Source: Flexifilum sp963727545 (GTDB taxonomy: Bacteria; Chloroflexota; Anaerolineae; Aggregatilineales; Phototrophicaceae). From it: a stretch of DNA of 64,000 nt. The translations under genes and the position numbers were made by a program. Of the stretch, positions 1-8,256 are shown piece by piece (position 1 is the first letter of the stretch; each line of letters starts with the position of its first letter). Location of the stretch: assembly GCA_963727545.1 (NCBI GenBank), contig CAVSGS010000005.1:124001-188000 (forward strand), in the 5' to 3' direction. The notes beneath the pieces are model-generated. The model was not told the DNA's origin. It ran no database searches and saw nothing but the letters and a program-made list of their open reading frames with translations.

Positions 1-1035
1 CAGTTCGCCGAGACGCTGCTCAGCATTGGCATGGTGTTCGTGCTGGTCGATCTGCTGCGCGACCCGGTAAGCCTGCGACGGCTGGTGCTGGTCGTGATGG
101 CGGCGGCGGGTGTGCAAGCACTGATTGCTCTGATTCTTTACGTGATGCCCGACGTCACCGCCGAACGCACCCTGATTCGGCTCGCCCGCATCGGCTACCC
201 CAACGGCGGCGTGATCCGCTACATCAACGACGATCCGACCGGCACCGAGCGCGCCATCGGCACGTGGGTCGATCCGAACGCGCTCGGCGGCTTCCTGACG
301 GTCTGCGCCGCCATGATCGCGCCGCAGGTCTTCGCCCGCAAGCCGGTGCTGCGCTGGCGCTGGCTGGCGTGGGGTGCGCTCGGAGCGGTCGGGCTGGGTC
401 TGCTGCTGACGATGTCGCGCGCCTCGATGCTGGCGTTCGCCCTCAGCTTGACCTTCATCAGCCTGTTCAAAGGCTATCGCCGCTTCTTGCCGCTGCTGAT
501 CGCCGGGTTCGTCGTGCTGCTGCTGATCCCGCAGACACAGGATTACCTCGCGCGCTTCGTCGAAGCCTTCACCGCCAGCGACATCTCGACTCAGATGCGC
601 GTCGGCGAGTACACCGACGCCTTCCGCCTGATCAGCCGCTACCCGGTGACCGGGGTCGGCTTCACCGGCACGCCGGAGATCGACATTTACACCGACGCCG
701 CCAGCATGTACCTGATCATGGCGAACGAGATCGGCTTGGTGGGCGTGGGGATGTTCGCGGCGACGATGCTCGGCGTGTTCGCCTACGGGCTGCGGGCGTG
801 GCGCGCGGTGCAAGATAACACCGAACTGCGCTCGATCTTGCTCGGCTATCACGCCGCGCTGATCGCGGCGCTGCTCAACGCCACCGCCGACTTGTACTTC
901 TTCCGGCTCGACTTTCAGGCGTCGATCACGCTGTTCTGGCTGATGGTCGCGCTGGCACTCGCCAGCTCACGGCTGGCACTGGAAAGACATTCGCCCCTAC
1001 AACCCGTTTTCGAACCCCCCTCAATTCTGTATTGA
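1..1035 (+). CDS. O-antigen ligase-like membrane protein (5' truncated by window edge)
   Basis: The reading frame is open from base 1, so the start lies outside the window and about 344 C-terminal residues are visible. Several hydrophobic segments alternate with short loops. A central stretch has the pattern of the Wzy/WaaL C-terminal domain: the segment reading GEYTDAFRLISRYPVTGVGF, followed by an acidic loop and a segment ending NEIGLVGVGMF. This family polymerises or ligates polysaccharide repeat units at the outer face of the cytoplasmic membrane. Two further ligase-like genes lie near 39-44 kb but carry TPR domains that this one lacks. The C-terminus is a short hydrophilic tail. Substrate cannot be told from sequence. 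Confidence 0.75.
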   Translation, partial: QFAETLLSIGMVFVLVDLLRDPVSLRRLVLVVMAAAGVQALIALILYVMPDVTAERTLIRLARIGYPNGGVIRYINDDPTGTERAIGTWVDPNALGGFLTVCAAMIAPQVFARKPVLRWRWLAWGALGAVGLGLLLTMSRASMLAFALSLTFISLFKGYRRFLPLLIAGFVVLLLIPQTQDYLARFVEAFTASDISTQMRVGEYTDAFRLISRYPVTGVGFTGTPEIDIYTDAASMYLIMANEIGLVGVGMFAATMLGVFAYGLRAWRAVQDNTELRSILLGYHAALIAALLNATADLYFFRLDFQASITLFWLMVALALASSRLALERHSPLQPVFEPPSILY

Positions 1036-1079
1036 AATTCGACATCTACCGCGCGTCTGCCTGACGAGTGAGTGCCGTA

Positions 1080-2192
1080 TCAGTGTCTCACCCACCCGAC
1101 CGCAGAAGCGGCAACGCCGACGGCGGTATGATTACGGAGTTCTACGACGTGAATTACCCCATTTACGGCAACGTTGTCAATGTCGCCTAGATTTGCACCC
1201 TGCACCGTGAATACTCCACCGGACAGATTAAATGTCACAGTTTGGTTCAGCAGTGTATTTAAGCTGGGACCGCTCGTTAGATTTCGGAAAAAGTAGCGAC
1301 CGGGAATCACGTGATAGCGAATGATCTGTGTCGCAAGGGTCGAATTCGCCAGCAGCTGCGCCGTAGTAATGTGGTAGCTGCGGAGCATCTCCGCAAACGC
1401 AGAGTCAGTTGGTGCCAGCAGCGTATAAGGTCCCCCACCCGATAAGATTGGCTCCAATCCACTGACTTGAATTGCTGACAGTAAGATGGTGAAGCGCTGA
1501 TCGTGATCGCTTTCGAGAACTTCCAACAAGTTAGGATCTGTGCCGAGCTACTGGTCGTGGAGCGCGCATGAGTTGGTGTTGATGTCGGTGTTGCATTCAC
1601 ATGCGCGCGCGCGGTAACCGTCTGCACAAAACTCACTGCCGTCAGATTTACGCGCGGCAGAGTAGCAGCAGCCGCTTGAGTGACTTGCTCTGTAGCCGTC
1701 GCAGTCGGAGCTGCCAACGCCCCGACAATGATTTGCGCACTCGTCACGGACGAGGGGACCGCTTGTAGATCGCCAACTGACCAAGACTTCAGGGAGGATA
1801 TACGTCGTCCCTTCGCCAATGCCAGTCACGACGACGCTGAACAAAACACTGGACTGTTGGGACGGAACCCCCATCGCGGCAGCCACCAAGGTAATGCGTC
1901 CATCTTCAACCGAACGCTTCGGAATTATCGTGTCTGCACCAAGGTAGTTGCCTAGACTGATGCTTTCGACCTGAATAATCGCTGGATCATAGGTCAGCAC
2001 AATTTCAAACGCGCTGCAATTGCCTTGAGCACAGGTGATCTCGGCATCGAGTGTGGCACTCTCGCCGAGGGCAAGATGCGTCACTGGCGGTAAAGCGATC
2101 AACGTCTGCTGCTGCGCCACCACAGCGCCGCCGGCTACAATGAGGAACACCGTCACGAGGACAAATCGGCGAAATCGAACGATATATTTCAT
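1080..2192 (-). pseudogene. Secreted cohesin-like/fasciclin-domain adhesin, two frameshifts
   Basis: Three reading frames must be joined. The first starts at 2192 with a signal peptide (MKYIVRFRRFVLVTVFLIVA) preceded by GGAAGAG, then a cohesin/dockerin-type beta domain with LTYDPAIIQVESI and GRITLVAA. The second frame takes over near 1775-1795 and gives a Thr/Ala/Val-rich linker. The third takes over near 1530-1545 and encodes a complete fasciclin (FAS1) domain, with FTILLSAI, YTLLAPTDSAF, RYHVIPG and NGVIHVVE. FAS1 domains mediate adhesion. Each junction reads sensibly if one base is added or removed, so this is either a decayed gene or two sequencing errors. The intact product would be about 370 residues and exported. 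Confidence 0.75.
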
Positions 2193-2325
2193 GAATTGAT
2201 CAACTCTTCCAGCAGGATACCCGCCCCGCAAATATCAGTATGACCTCTCACTATGATAAGCGAACAAATCCGTTATAGAACGTAAGCCTAGGCGATGATC
2301 AGCGTGCAGCTTACGGAATCGACCG

Positions 2326-2354
2326 TTGCCAAAGCGTCGCCGATCGTGTAGTAT
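2326..2354 (+). promoter_or_regulatory. Probable housekeeping promoter of rpsF-ssb-rpsR
   Basis: TTGCCA (2326-2331) and TAGTAT (2349-2354) are separated by 17 bases. The predicted start near 2361 leaves a leader of about 90 nt before rpsF. Complementary segments CTGCT and AGCAG lie around 2393-2420 and flank an inner GCAC/GTGC. In many bacteria such leaders bind the S6:S18 complex for autoregulation; whether this one does is inference. Confidence 0.5.
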
Positions 2355-2452
2355 GACCTACTTGAATTACCCAACGTAATAACTTTCCGCTCTGCTCGGC
2401 GCACCCGTGCTCAAGCAGGGCAAACCCAAGGAAGGGGTCAACTGAATCATCC

Positions 2453-2749
2453 ATGAAACGAGCTTACGAACTCACCTTTATTGTGCGCCTCGACGGTAAC
2501 GACGAGGCAGCGGTCAACGGCACCATCGATCAAGTCCGCGCTTGGGTCGAAGCCGAAGAACTCGGTCAGGTCATGAAGATCGATCGCTGGGGACGGCGCA
2601 AGCTGGCTTATCTGATCGACAACCAGCGCGAAGGCTACTACGTTCTCTTCCAAGCCAACATTGAACCTATGGCGTTGAAGGAAATCGAGCGCAACCTCAA
2701 TCTTGCGCCCAACGTCCTGCGCTATCTTTTCGTCCGTACTGACGAGTAA
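2453..2749 (+). CDS. rpsF: Small ribosomal subunit protein bS6
   Basis: 98 residues, normal length for bS6. The opening KRAYELTFIVRLD, the central WGRRKLAYLIDNQREGYYVL and the end LNLAPNVLRYLFVRTD match the family. bS6 pairs with bS18 on the platform of the 30S subunit. The start follows a purine-rich stretch (AAGGAAGGGG), although spacing is long. It is first in a three-gene operon with ssb and rpsR, the conserved bacterial order, but without the rplI gene that often follows. Confidence 0.96.
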   Translation: MKRAYELTFIVRLDGNDEAAVNGTIDQVRAWVEAEELGQVMKIDRWGRRKLAYLIDNQREGYYVLFQANIEPMALKEIERNLNLAPNVLRYLFVRTDE

Positions 2750-2793
2750 GTTGGGGGACGACTTACCCCGCCGGTTTTCTGGAACTACGACTT

Positions 2794-3189
2794 ATGGCAC
2801 GTGGTCTGAATAAAGTGATCATTATCGGGATGGTGGGACGCGACCCAGAAATGCGTTTCACGCCCAGCGGTCGCCCCGTGACCAGTTTTAGCGTTGCGAC
2901 GAGTCGGACTTGGGTCTCTGCCGAAGGCGAACGTCGTGAGGAAACCGAGTGGTTCAACGTCGTGGCGTGGGGTAACCTCGCCGAAATTTGCAAGGCGCAC
3001 CTGACCAAGAACCAGCAGGTTTACGTCGAAGGTCGGCTGCAAACACGCGGTTGGGAAGACGAAACCGGCAAGAAGCATTTTCGGACCGAGTTGGTCGCCA
3101 ACGAGATGATCTTGCTTGGGGATCGTCGCCAGCACAGCGATTTCGATTTTGTCAATGACGAAGGCGATAACGGCGACTACGCTTTCTAG
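2794..3189 (+). CDS. ssb: Single-stranded DNA-binding protein
   Basis: 131 residues. The N-terminal OB fold spans roughly residues 1-110 and shows LNKVIIIGMVGRDPEMRFTP, VTSFSVATSRTW, WFNVVAWGNLAEIC and QQVYVEGRLQTR. The tail is short and acidic, ending GDNGDYAF, the usual protein-interaction tip of SSB. It coats single-stranded DNA in replication and repair. It lies 44 bases after rpsF and 50 before rpsR, in the standard ribosomal/SSB operon. The disordered linker is much shorter than in proteobacterial SSB. Confidence 0.95.
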   Translation: MARGLNKVIIIGMVGRDPEMRFTPSGRPVTSFSVATSRTWVSAEGERREETEWFNVVAWGNLAEICKAHLTKNQQVYVEGRLQTRGWEDETGKKHFRTELVANEMILLGDRRQHSDFDFVNDEGDNGDYAF

Positions 3190-3239
3190 CGTTACGGATG
3201 GATGCCGCCTTCTAACGAGAAGAGGTAGGAACAAATACG

Positions 3240-3620
3240 ATGAGTGAAGCAGAGATCAAACGCCGTAATCAAGAAGTTGAAGACGACGATAGCGATAACG
3301 ACAGCGACAATGATAGCGACAGCGGCAACGAACAACCGCATCGCCGCAGCAGTGGTGGACGCCGTGACCGCGACGACCGTCGCAGCAGCCGCCCGCGGGG
3401 TGGCTTTGGACGGCGCTATCGTCAAGCCGCGTACTGCCCGAAGGGCAAGTGCTTCGACTACAAGGACATCGATACCCTGAAGCGCTATATCACCGAAACC
3501 GGCAAGATTAAGCCGCGCCGCCAGACGGGAAACTGCTCGCGCTGCCAGCGCGAACTCGCACGCGAAATCAAGCGGGCGCGGCACCTCGCGCTGCTGCCGT
3601 TCGTCCTGATGCAGGACTAA
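3240..3620 (+). CDS. rpsR: Small ribosomal subunit protein bS18 with acidic N-terminal extension
   Basis: 126 residues, against about 70-80 in most bacteria. The conserved core starts near residue 60 and contains DYKDIDTLKRYITETGKIKPRRQTG and KRARHLALLPF. Residues 1-58 are extra: an acidic Asp/Ser/Asn run (14-30), then an Arg/Ser/Gly-rich stretch (35-58). Four cysteines (66, 71, 99, 102) form C-x4-C and C-x2-C pairs, so this is a zinc-type bS18 with unusual first spacing. It binds bS6 and 16S rRNA. The start ATG follows a GGTAGGA element. A terminator hairpin follows the gene. Confidence 0.93.
   Translation: MSEAEIKRRNQEVEDDDSDNDSDNDSDSGNEQPHRRSSGGRRDRDDRRSSRPRGGFGRRYRQAAYCPKGKCFDYKDIDTLKRYITETGKIKPRRQTGNCSRCQRELAREIKRARHLALLPFVLMQD
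3288..3323 (+). repeat. Three imperfect 12-bp tandem units in rpsR
   Basis: Units GATAGCGATAAC, GACAGCGACAAT and GATAGCGACAGC encode the acidic Asp/Ser/Asn run of bS18. Most differences are at third codon positions, so the acidic peptide is kept while the DNA diverges. Confidence 0.75.
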
Positions 3621-3644
3621 GGCGATCGGCGAATCGAGTTTACG

Positions 3645-3677
3645 ATTGGGGCATGGCGACGCTATGCCCCAATTTCT
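3645..3677 (+). terminator. Rho-independent terminator after rpsR
   Basis: Perfect 10-bp stem ATTGGGGCAT / ATGCCCCAAT around a 9-base loop, followed by a short T-rich run. It closes the rpsF-ssb-rpsR operon. Confidence 0.75.
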
Positions 3678-3721
3678 ATGCCGGGACTAGATGAGATATT
3701 TCTTTTTGATAGGGAGCGAAG

Positions 3722-5065
3722 ATGTCGAAGCGCAGCACCACCGGGCTGCCAAAGCCCAATCAACCGAAACCTGAAGCCGAAGGCTCAAAGAATCGGCTTC
3801 AACCGAAAATCATTCGTGAATACCGCTCAAAAGCCGAGCGTGAAGCTGAGATTCAACGCCTCGTCATATTGGGGACGGCAGTCGCTATCGGCATCGCCCT
3901 TCTGATCCTCGTGGTCGCCGTCCTCAACGACCAACTGCTGGTGCCTAATCAAGCGGTCGCCAACGTCAATGGCACGTCAATCACGGTTTCTCAGTTCAAG
4001 AAGCGTGCCACCCTTGAACGCGCCCTGCTGATCAACCAACTCGACAACGCGATCGCCCTGTTCCAAAGCCCGCCCTACAACGCGACCAGCGACCAGATCA
4101 GCCAGTTGATCACTAACCAAACACCCTACAGCACGTGGTACGGTGAGCTTCAAGTCGCCGACCAACTGGGCAACAGCGTGCTCAACACAATGGTCGAGGA
4201 TGAACTCGTCCGCCAGAAAGCCGACGAATTGGGGATCACCGTCAGTGATGCCGACATCGATGCGAAAATCGATTCCTTCTTCGGCTACGACCCGGCAACC
4301 GCCGGACTCGTACCGACCGGAACCCCCTCACCCACGCCCTCACCGACCGCGCTGGTTTCGCCGACGCCTTCGCTGACTCCGACCGCAACGATCACGCCAG
4401 AGCAAACGATGACGCCGACGCTCACGCCCTATCCGTCGGCGACGCCCTCAAACACGCCTGATGCAACCGAGCGCGCCGTTCAGTTTACAACGCAGCGCGA
4501 CGATTATTTCACCGCGATCCGCAACCAGACCGGGCTGAGCAACAACGACATCCGCGATTATTTCAAGATGCAGGCATTGCGCGAAAAAGTTCGCAACGCC
4601 GTGCTCACGGACACGACCAATCGCACCGCGCCCTTCGTCGATGCCCGTCACATCCTCGTCGCTGACGAAGCCACCGCCCAGACGATCCTGACCGCGCTGC
4701 AGAACGGCGAGTCCTTTGCCAGCCTAGCAGCACTCGATTCGACCGACAGCTCCGCCTCGTCGGGTGGCGAACTCGGCTGGGCACCGGTCAGCAACTACGT
4801 CACTGAATTCGCCGACGCCGTGCGTGATGCCGAAATCGGCGCGCTGATCGGTCCGGTTCAGTCGCAGTTCGGCTATCACATCATTCAGGTGCGTGCCCGC
4901 GAAGACCGGGAGATGACCGACACCGAATTCGCGCAGGCACAGAGCGCCGAGTTCGATAAGTACCTCAGCGATCTCCGCACCGCCGACAGCACGAACATCG
5001 AAATCTACGACACGTGGACCAATAACGTCCCGACCGAACCGGTCTGGGCACCCAGAATTCAATAG
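3722..5065 (+). CDS. Membrane-anchored parvulin-type peptidyl-prolyl isomerase (SurA/PrsA-like)
   Basis: 447 residues. A charged cytoplasmic N-terminus (1-46) precedes one membrane helix (about 47-68). A SurA-like chaperone domain (about 78-300) follows and is split by a Thr/Pro/Ser linker at about 199-248. The rotamase domain (about 307-394) shows VDARHILVADEATAQ, GGELGWAP and FGYHIIQVRARED. The protein should sit outside the membrane and help fold exported proteins. The start has a strong AGGGAGCGAAG ribosome site. The gene is alone between two terminators. The linker inside the chaperone domain is unusual for the family but fits the Thr/Pro linkers elsewhere in this window. Confidence 0.88.
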   Translation: MSKRSTTGLPKPNQPKPEAEGSKNRLQPKIIREYRSKAEREAEIQRLVILGTAVAIGIALLILVVAVLNDQLLVPNQAVANVNGTSITVSQFKKRATLERALLINQLDNAIALFQSPPYNATSDQISQLITNQTPYSTWYGELQVADQLGNSVLNTMVEDELVRQKADELGITVSDADIDAKIDSFFGYDPATAGLVPTGTPSPTPSPTALVSPTPSLTPTATITPEQTMTPTLTPYPSATPSNTPDATERAVQFTTQRDDYFTAIRNQTGLSNNDIRDYFKMQALREKVRNAVLTDTTNRTAPFVDARHILVADEATAQTILTALQNGESFASLAALDSTDSSASSGGELGWAPVSNYVTEFADAVRDAEIGALIGPVQSQFGYHIIQVRAREDREMTDTEFAQAQSAEFDKYLSDLRTADSTNIEIYDTWTNNVPTEPVWAPRIQ

Positions 5066-5074
5066 TTCCAGCAA

Positions 5075-5106
5075 AACGGGCGACCACATGGTCGCCCGTT
5101 TTTTTA
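5075..5106 (+). terminator. Rho-independent terminator
   Basis: 12-bp stem AACGGGCGACCA / TGGTCGCCCGTT with a tight loop, followed directly by a run of eight T. It ends the parvulin gene transcript. Confidence 0.9.
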
Positions 5107-5149
5107 TGAGCACACCAGTAGAGAACTGTGCTCGTAGGGAAACCGTGCG

Positions 5150-5178
5150 TTGCTCTCAACTCGGCGTCAAGCTATAAT
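5150..5178 (+). promoter_or_regulatory. Promoter of the FHA gene cluster, implying a leaderless start
   Basis: TTGCTC (5150-5155), 17-base spacer, consensus TATAAT (5173-5178). The ATG of the FhaA-like gene is at 5186, only 8 bases after the -10 box, so the transcript would begin at or next to the start codon with no room for a ribosome site. Confidence 0.7.
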
Positions 5179-5185
5179 CCGCCGC

Positions 5186-5953
5186 ATGAACGATCAAGCG
5201 ATTGCACGTGTAGAAGCAAAGCTGGAACGGCTGATCGAGGGGGCATTCGCCCAATTGTTCAGCAAAGCGATCCGCCCGCAGGACATTGCGCTTCACCTTT
5301 CCCGCGCGATGGAAAGCGGCGTTCAGGCAGCTGCTGACGGCGATCCCCGCCCGTTCGCACCCGACTCGTATACGATCCGCCTCAACGCCGAAGTCTGCGA
5401 GCATCTCTTCGCCCGTCAAGGCGACCTTGCCGACATCCTCGCCCAACACTTGATCGAACTCGCCGCAACTGCCGGCTACCGGCTCAACGCGACGCCCAGC
5501 ATTCAGTTGAACGCAACACCAACCCTTGAGCCGAACGAAATCATCGTCGACGTTCAACACCAGAACGGCGCAGCGCCTTCGACTGCGATCATGAATCGCA
5601 TCGAAATCGAGGAAACGCCCGCGCCACAAAATCCGCAGCTGATCGTCAACGGCAAGCTTGCCCTAGCCCTCCGCGACCCACTGATCAACATCGGGCGCAG
5701 CCGCGACAACCAAATCGTCCTCGACGATCCTTATATCTCACGCCATCACGCCCAGTTACGCCTACGGTTCGGCGTCTACACGATTTTCGACACGCGCAGT
5801 CAAGGCGGTGTGCTCGTCAACGACGTAGTTGTGCGCGAACATCGGTTGCAACCGGGCGACGTGATCCGGATGGGTAAAACCCAGCTCGTTTACCTCGAAG
5901 ATACGCCGCACGGTGACGGTCAAACCCACGCCACCGATGCGTTCGAACTCTGA
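5186..5953 (+). CDS. FhaA-like protein (DUF3662 domain + FHA domain)
   Basis: 255 residues. The N-terminal domain (about 1-115) starts NDQAIARVEAKLERLIEG and has RPQDIALHLSRAM, matching the DUF3662 domain of FhaA. A Pro/Ala linker leads to a C-terminal FHA domain (about 150-240) with INIGRSRDNQIVLDDPYISR and GGVLVNDVVV. FHA domains bind phosphothreonine. In actinobacteria FhaA works with kinases and MurJ in cell-wall control. The start at 5186 fits both the family N-terminus and the promoter. A second FHA gene follows 20 bases later. No kinase gene lies within the window. Confidence 0.88.
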   Translation: MNDQAIARVEAKLERLIEGAFAQLFSKAIRPQDIALHLSRAMESGVQAAADGDPRPFAPDSYTIRLNAEVCEHLFARQGDLADILAQHLIELAATAGYRLNATPSIQLNATPTLEPNEIIVDVQHQNGAAPSTAIMNRIEIEETPAPQNPQLIVNGKLALALRDPLINIGRSRDNQIVLDDPYISRHHAQLRLRFGVYTIFDTRSQGGVLVNDVVVREHRLQPGDVIRMGKTQLVYLEDTPHGDGQTHATDAFEL

Positions 5954-5973
5954 CAGCAGGGACGACAGCCGCT

Positions 5974-6417
5974 TTGGAACCCGAACTCATCCTATTTTTG
6001 CTGCGGTTGGTCTCCGGCTTGCTGCTGCTGGCACTGCTGGTGCTGTTGTTCGTCGCCATGTGGCGCGATTACCGCAGCGCCGTCGTGCAGACTGAAGCCA
6101 GCCGCCGCACCTACGGCAAAATGGTCGAACTCCACGAGATCGACGACGCCTACGTCGCCACCGGACAGACTTATCCACTGCTGCCGCTGACCAGTCTCGG
6201 ACGATCGCCGACCAACACGATCCCGATCAACGACGACTTCGCCAGCGGTGAGCACGCGCTGGTCGCGCTGCGTAATGGGCAGTGGTGGCTGGAAGATCGC
6301 CAGAGCCGCAACGGAACGACTATCAACGGGATGCCGATCACACAGCCGGTGATCATCACCGACGGCGACATCATCGGCGTCGGTCGCTTTCGCCTGCGGC
6401 TGGAATTGGAGCGCTGA
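5974..6417 (+). CDS. FhaB-like membrane-anchored FHA protein
   Basis: 147 residues from a TTG start. One hydrophobic helix (about 5-30, LILFLLRLVSGLLLLALLVL) anchors the protein with its FHA domain in the cytoplasm. The FHA domain (about 65-145) has LTSLGRSPTNTIPI, SGEHALVAL, WWLEDRQSRNGTTINGMPI and DGDIIGVGRFRLRL, with the conserved Gly-Arg, Ser, and Arg-Asn-Gly-Thr positions. This is the architecture of actinobacterial FhaB, a phosphothreonine reader linked to FtsZ, RodA and PBP control. The start is weakly supported by a ribosome site; the next in-frame ATG (6058) would cut most of the anchor. Confidence 0.85.
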   Translation: MEPELILFLLRLVSGLLLLALLVLLFVAMWRDYRSAVVQTEASRRTYGKMVELHEIDDAYVATGQTYPLLPLTSLGRSPTNTIPINDDFASGEHALVALRNGQWWLEDRQSRNGTTINGMPITQPVIITDGDIIGVGRFRLRLELER

Positions 6418-6419
6418 CG

Positions 6420-7211
6420 ATGGATTTAGGCTTGCGGGGCGCTAAGGTGCTGGTGACCGCCGCCAGTCAAGGCTTGGGTGCGGCGACCGCTCGTCAGTTC
6501 AGCCTCGAAGGGGCGCTGGTGGTGATCAACAGCCGCCACCTCAACGAGTTGCAGGAGACCGCTTCGGACATCAATCAGGCAAGCGGCAATCCGGTCTACA
6601 CGCTCGCCGCCGACGTGACCGATCCCGCCGCCGCGCAGCGGCTCGTCGCCAACGCCGTCGAGATGCTCGGCGGGCTGGACGTACTGGTCACTAACGCGGG
6701 CGGTCCACCCAACGGCACGATTGACGACTTCGACCTCGCGGCATGGGAACAGGCGACCCGGCTCACCCTGCTGAGCGCGGTGAGTCTCGTCCGCGCCGCC
6801 CTGCCCTACCTGCGCCAATCGCAGCGTCCGGCGATCCTCGCGGTCGTCTCGGCATCCGCCAAGCAGCCGAGCAAGAATGCCACCTTAACCAACACCATCC
6901 GTCCGGCAGTCGTCGGGCTGATGAAAACGCTGTCACAGGAACTTGCCGCCGAGGGCATCCGCGCCAACAGCATTCTGCCCGGCTCGATCAGCACTGCGCG
7001 CACCGTCGAGATTATGAACGCCCGCGCCGCTAAGAACGGTACAACTCCCGACGCCGAACGCGAACGCGCCGCCGCCGACATCCCGCTCCAACGCTACGGC
7101 ACGCCGGAGGAATTCGCCAACGCGGCGGTCTTTCTGTGCTCGCCTGCCGCCGGATTCATCAACGGCGTGGCGCTGCCAGTCGATGGCGGTAGAATCCGCG
7201 CGACAATGTAG
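6420..7211 (+). CDS. Atypical short-chain dehydrogenase/reductase lacking the Tyr-Lys motif
   Basis: 263 residues. The Rossmann start is KVLVTAASQGLGAATARQF, the NAG motif is TNAGGPP, and the end VDGGRIRATM is typical of the family. The active-site Tyr-x3-Lys is missing: after Ser144 the positions read Thr157 and Arg161. A subgroup of beta-ketoacyl-ACP-reductase-like SDRs is known with an imperfect cofactor motif and catalytic tetrad, and this gene fits it, so its chemistry is uncertain. The ATG is 2 bases after the FhaB-like stop, so it is probably co-transcribed. It separates the FHA genes from the FtsW/PBP genes. Confidence 0.85.
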   Translation: MDLGLRGAKVLVTAASQGLGAATARQFSLEGALVVINSRHLNELQETASDINQASGNPVYTLAADVTDPAAAQRLVANAVEMLGGLDVLVTNAGGPPNGTIDDFDLAAWEQATRLTLLSAVSLVRAALPYLRQSQRPAILAVVSASAKQPSKNATLTNTIRPAVVGLMKTLSQELAAEGIRANSILPGSISTARTVEIMNARAAKNGTTPDAERERAAADIPLQRYGTPEEFANAAVFLCSPAAGFINGVALPVDGGRIRATM

Positions 7212-7228
7212 CCTTGAACGATCATGCT

Positions 7229-7256
7229 GTAGGGGCGCAGCGCGCTGCGCCCCTAC
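7229..7256. repeat. GTAGGGGC palindrome, copy 1
   Basis: Perfect 28-bp palindrome: arms GTAGGGGC and GCCCCTAC, core GCAGCGCGCTGC. Identical to the copy at 55010-55037. Lies in the gap between the SDR and mtnP genes. Confidence 0.9.
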
Positions 7257-7284
7257 ACGGTGATATGACGAAAAAGAGGAATCC

Positions 7285-8145
7285 ATGACCGAAACCATCC
7301 AAATCGGCGTGATCGGCGGCTCCGGGCTATACAACATGCCGGAACTGACCGACGTGACCACCCAACGCATCGACACGCCGTTCGGCGCGCCCAGCGCCGA
7401 CGTGGTGATCGGGACACTGGGCGGCAAGCGCGTCGCCTTCATCCCGCGTCACGGTATCGGGCACGTCTATACGCCTTCGACCGTCCCATATCGCGCCAAT
7501 ATCTGCGCCCTCAAAATGCTGGGCGTGCGCTTTATCATCGCCGTCAACGCTTGCGGATCGCTGCGAGAGGATTACGCCCCCGGTCACATCGTCGTCCCCG
7601 ATCAGTTGGTGGACCTGACCAAAGCCGATCGCGGACGTTCGTTCTTCGAGACCGGCTTGGTCGCCCACATCTCGGTCGCCGATCCGTTCTGCGCGGAACT
7701 GAGCGCGGTCGTCGTGCAGGCAGTCCGCGAGGTCGGCGGCACGGTGCACGACAGCGGACGCTACGTCACCATTGAGGGACCGCGCTTCAGCACGCGCGGC
7801 GAAAGCGAAATCTATCGTCAATGGGGCTGCGACTTGATCGGCATGACGACCTGCCCGGAAGCCTTCCTCGCGCGCGAGGCGGAAATCGGCTATGCGTCGA
7901 TGTCGCACATCACCGATTACGACGTCTGGCACGAGCAGCCCGTCAACGTCGAGATGGTGATGCAGACCTTCCACAACAACCTGCGCGTCGCTCAGCAAGC
8001 GGTCGCGCGCGCGGTCGAACTGCTCGACCCGGCGCAGGACTGCGCTTGTCATCACGCACTCGACGGTGCCATCATGACCGATCCGAACGTCGCTCAGATC
8101 GGGCGGCTCGCGCCGATTGTCGGTCGGCTGTTCCCGAATGCTTGA
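7285..8145 (+). CDS. mtnP: S-methyl-5'-thioadenosine phosphorylase
   Basis: 286 residues. The phosphate-binding start is IGVIGGSGLYNMPEL. Further motifs are PRHGIGHVYTPSTVPYRANI, IAVNACGSLRE, GRYVTIEGPRFSTR, GMTTCPEAFLAREAEI and the purine-binding TDYDVWH. Two Asp in the last motif point to methylthioadenosine rather than inosine. It splits methylthioadenosine into adenine and methylthioribose-1-phosphate in methionine salvage and is cytoplasmic. The start has AGAGGAA 5-6 bases upstream. It has no evident functional link to the envelope genes around it. Confidence 0.92.
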   Translation: MTETIQIGVIGGSGLYNMPELTDVTTQRIDTPFGAPSADVVIGTLGGKRVAFIPRHGIGHVYTPSTVPYRANICALKMLGVRFIIAVNACGSLREDYAPGHIVVPDQLVDLTKADRGRSFFETGLVAHISVADPFCAELSAVVVQAVREVGGTVHDSGRYVTIEGPRFSTRGESEIYRQWGCDLIGMTTCPEAFLAREAEIGYASMSHITDYDVWHEQPVNVEMVMQTFHNNLRVAQQAVARAVELLDPAQDCACHHALDGAIMTDPNVAQIGRLAPIVGRLFPNA

Positions 8146-8197
8146 GTTCACCTTGGCATCCCCTCACGAGCAAAGCATTCCGGTAAACTTGGGTGTT

Positions 8198-8247
8198 CCC
8201 CCTCTCCTCACGGAGAGGGGGTGGCAACCTGCGGTTGCTTGGGGTGA
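8198..8247. repeat. Second palindrome family (CCCCTCTCC/GGAGAGGGG)
   Basis: Two hairpins: CCCCCTCTCC / GGAGAGGGGG (8198-8221, loop TCAC) and GCAACC / GGTTGC (8224-8238). They are followed by GGGGTGAG, the reverse complement of the CTCACCCC that opens a related element at 22111. The GGTGAGG end lies just before the next gene and acts as its apparent ribosome site. Confidence 0.7.
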
Positions 8248-8256
8248 GGTTAATCA

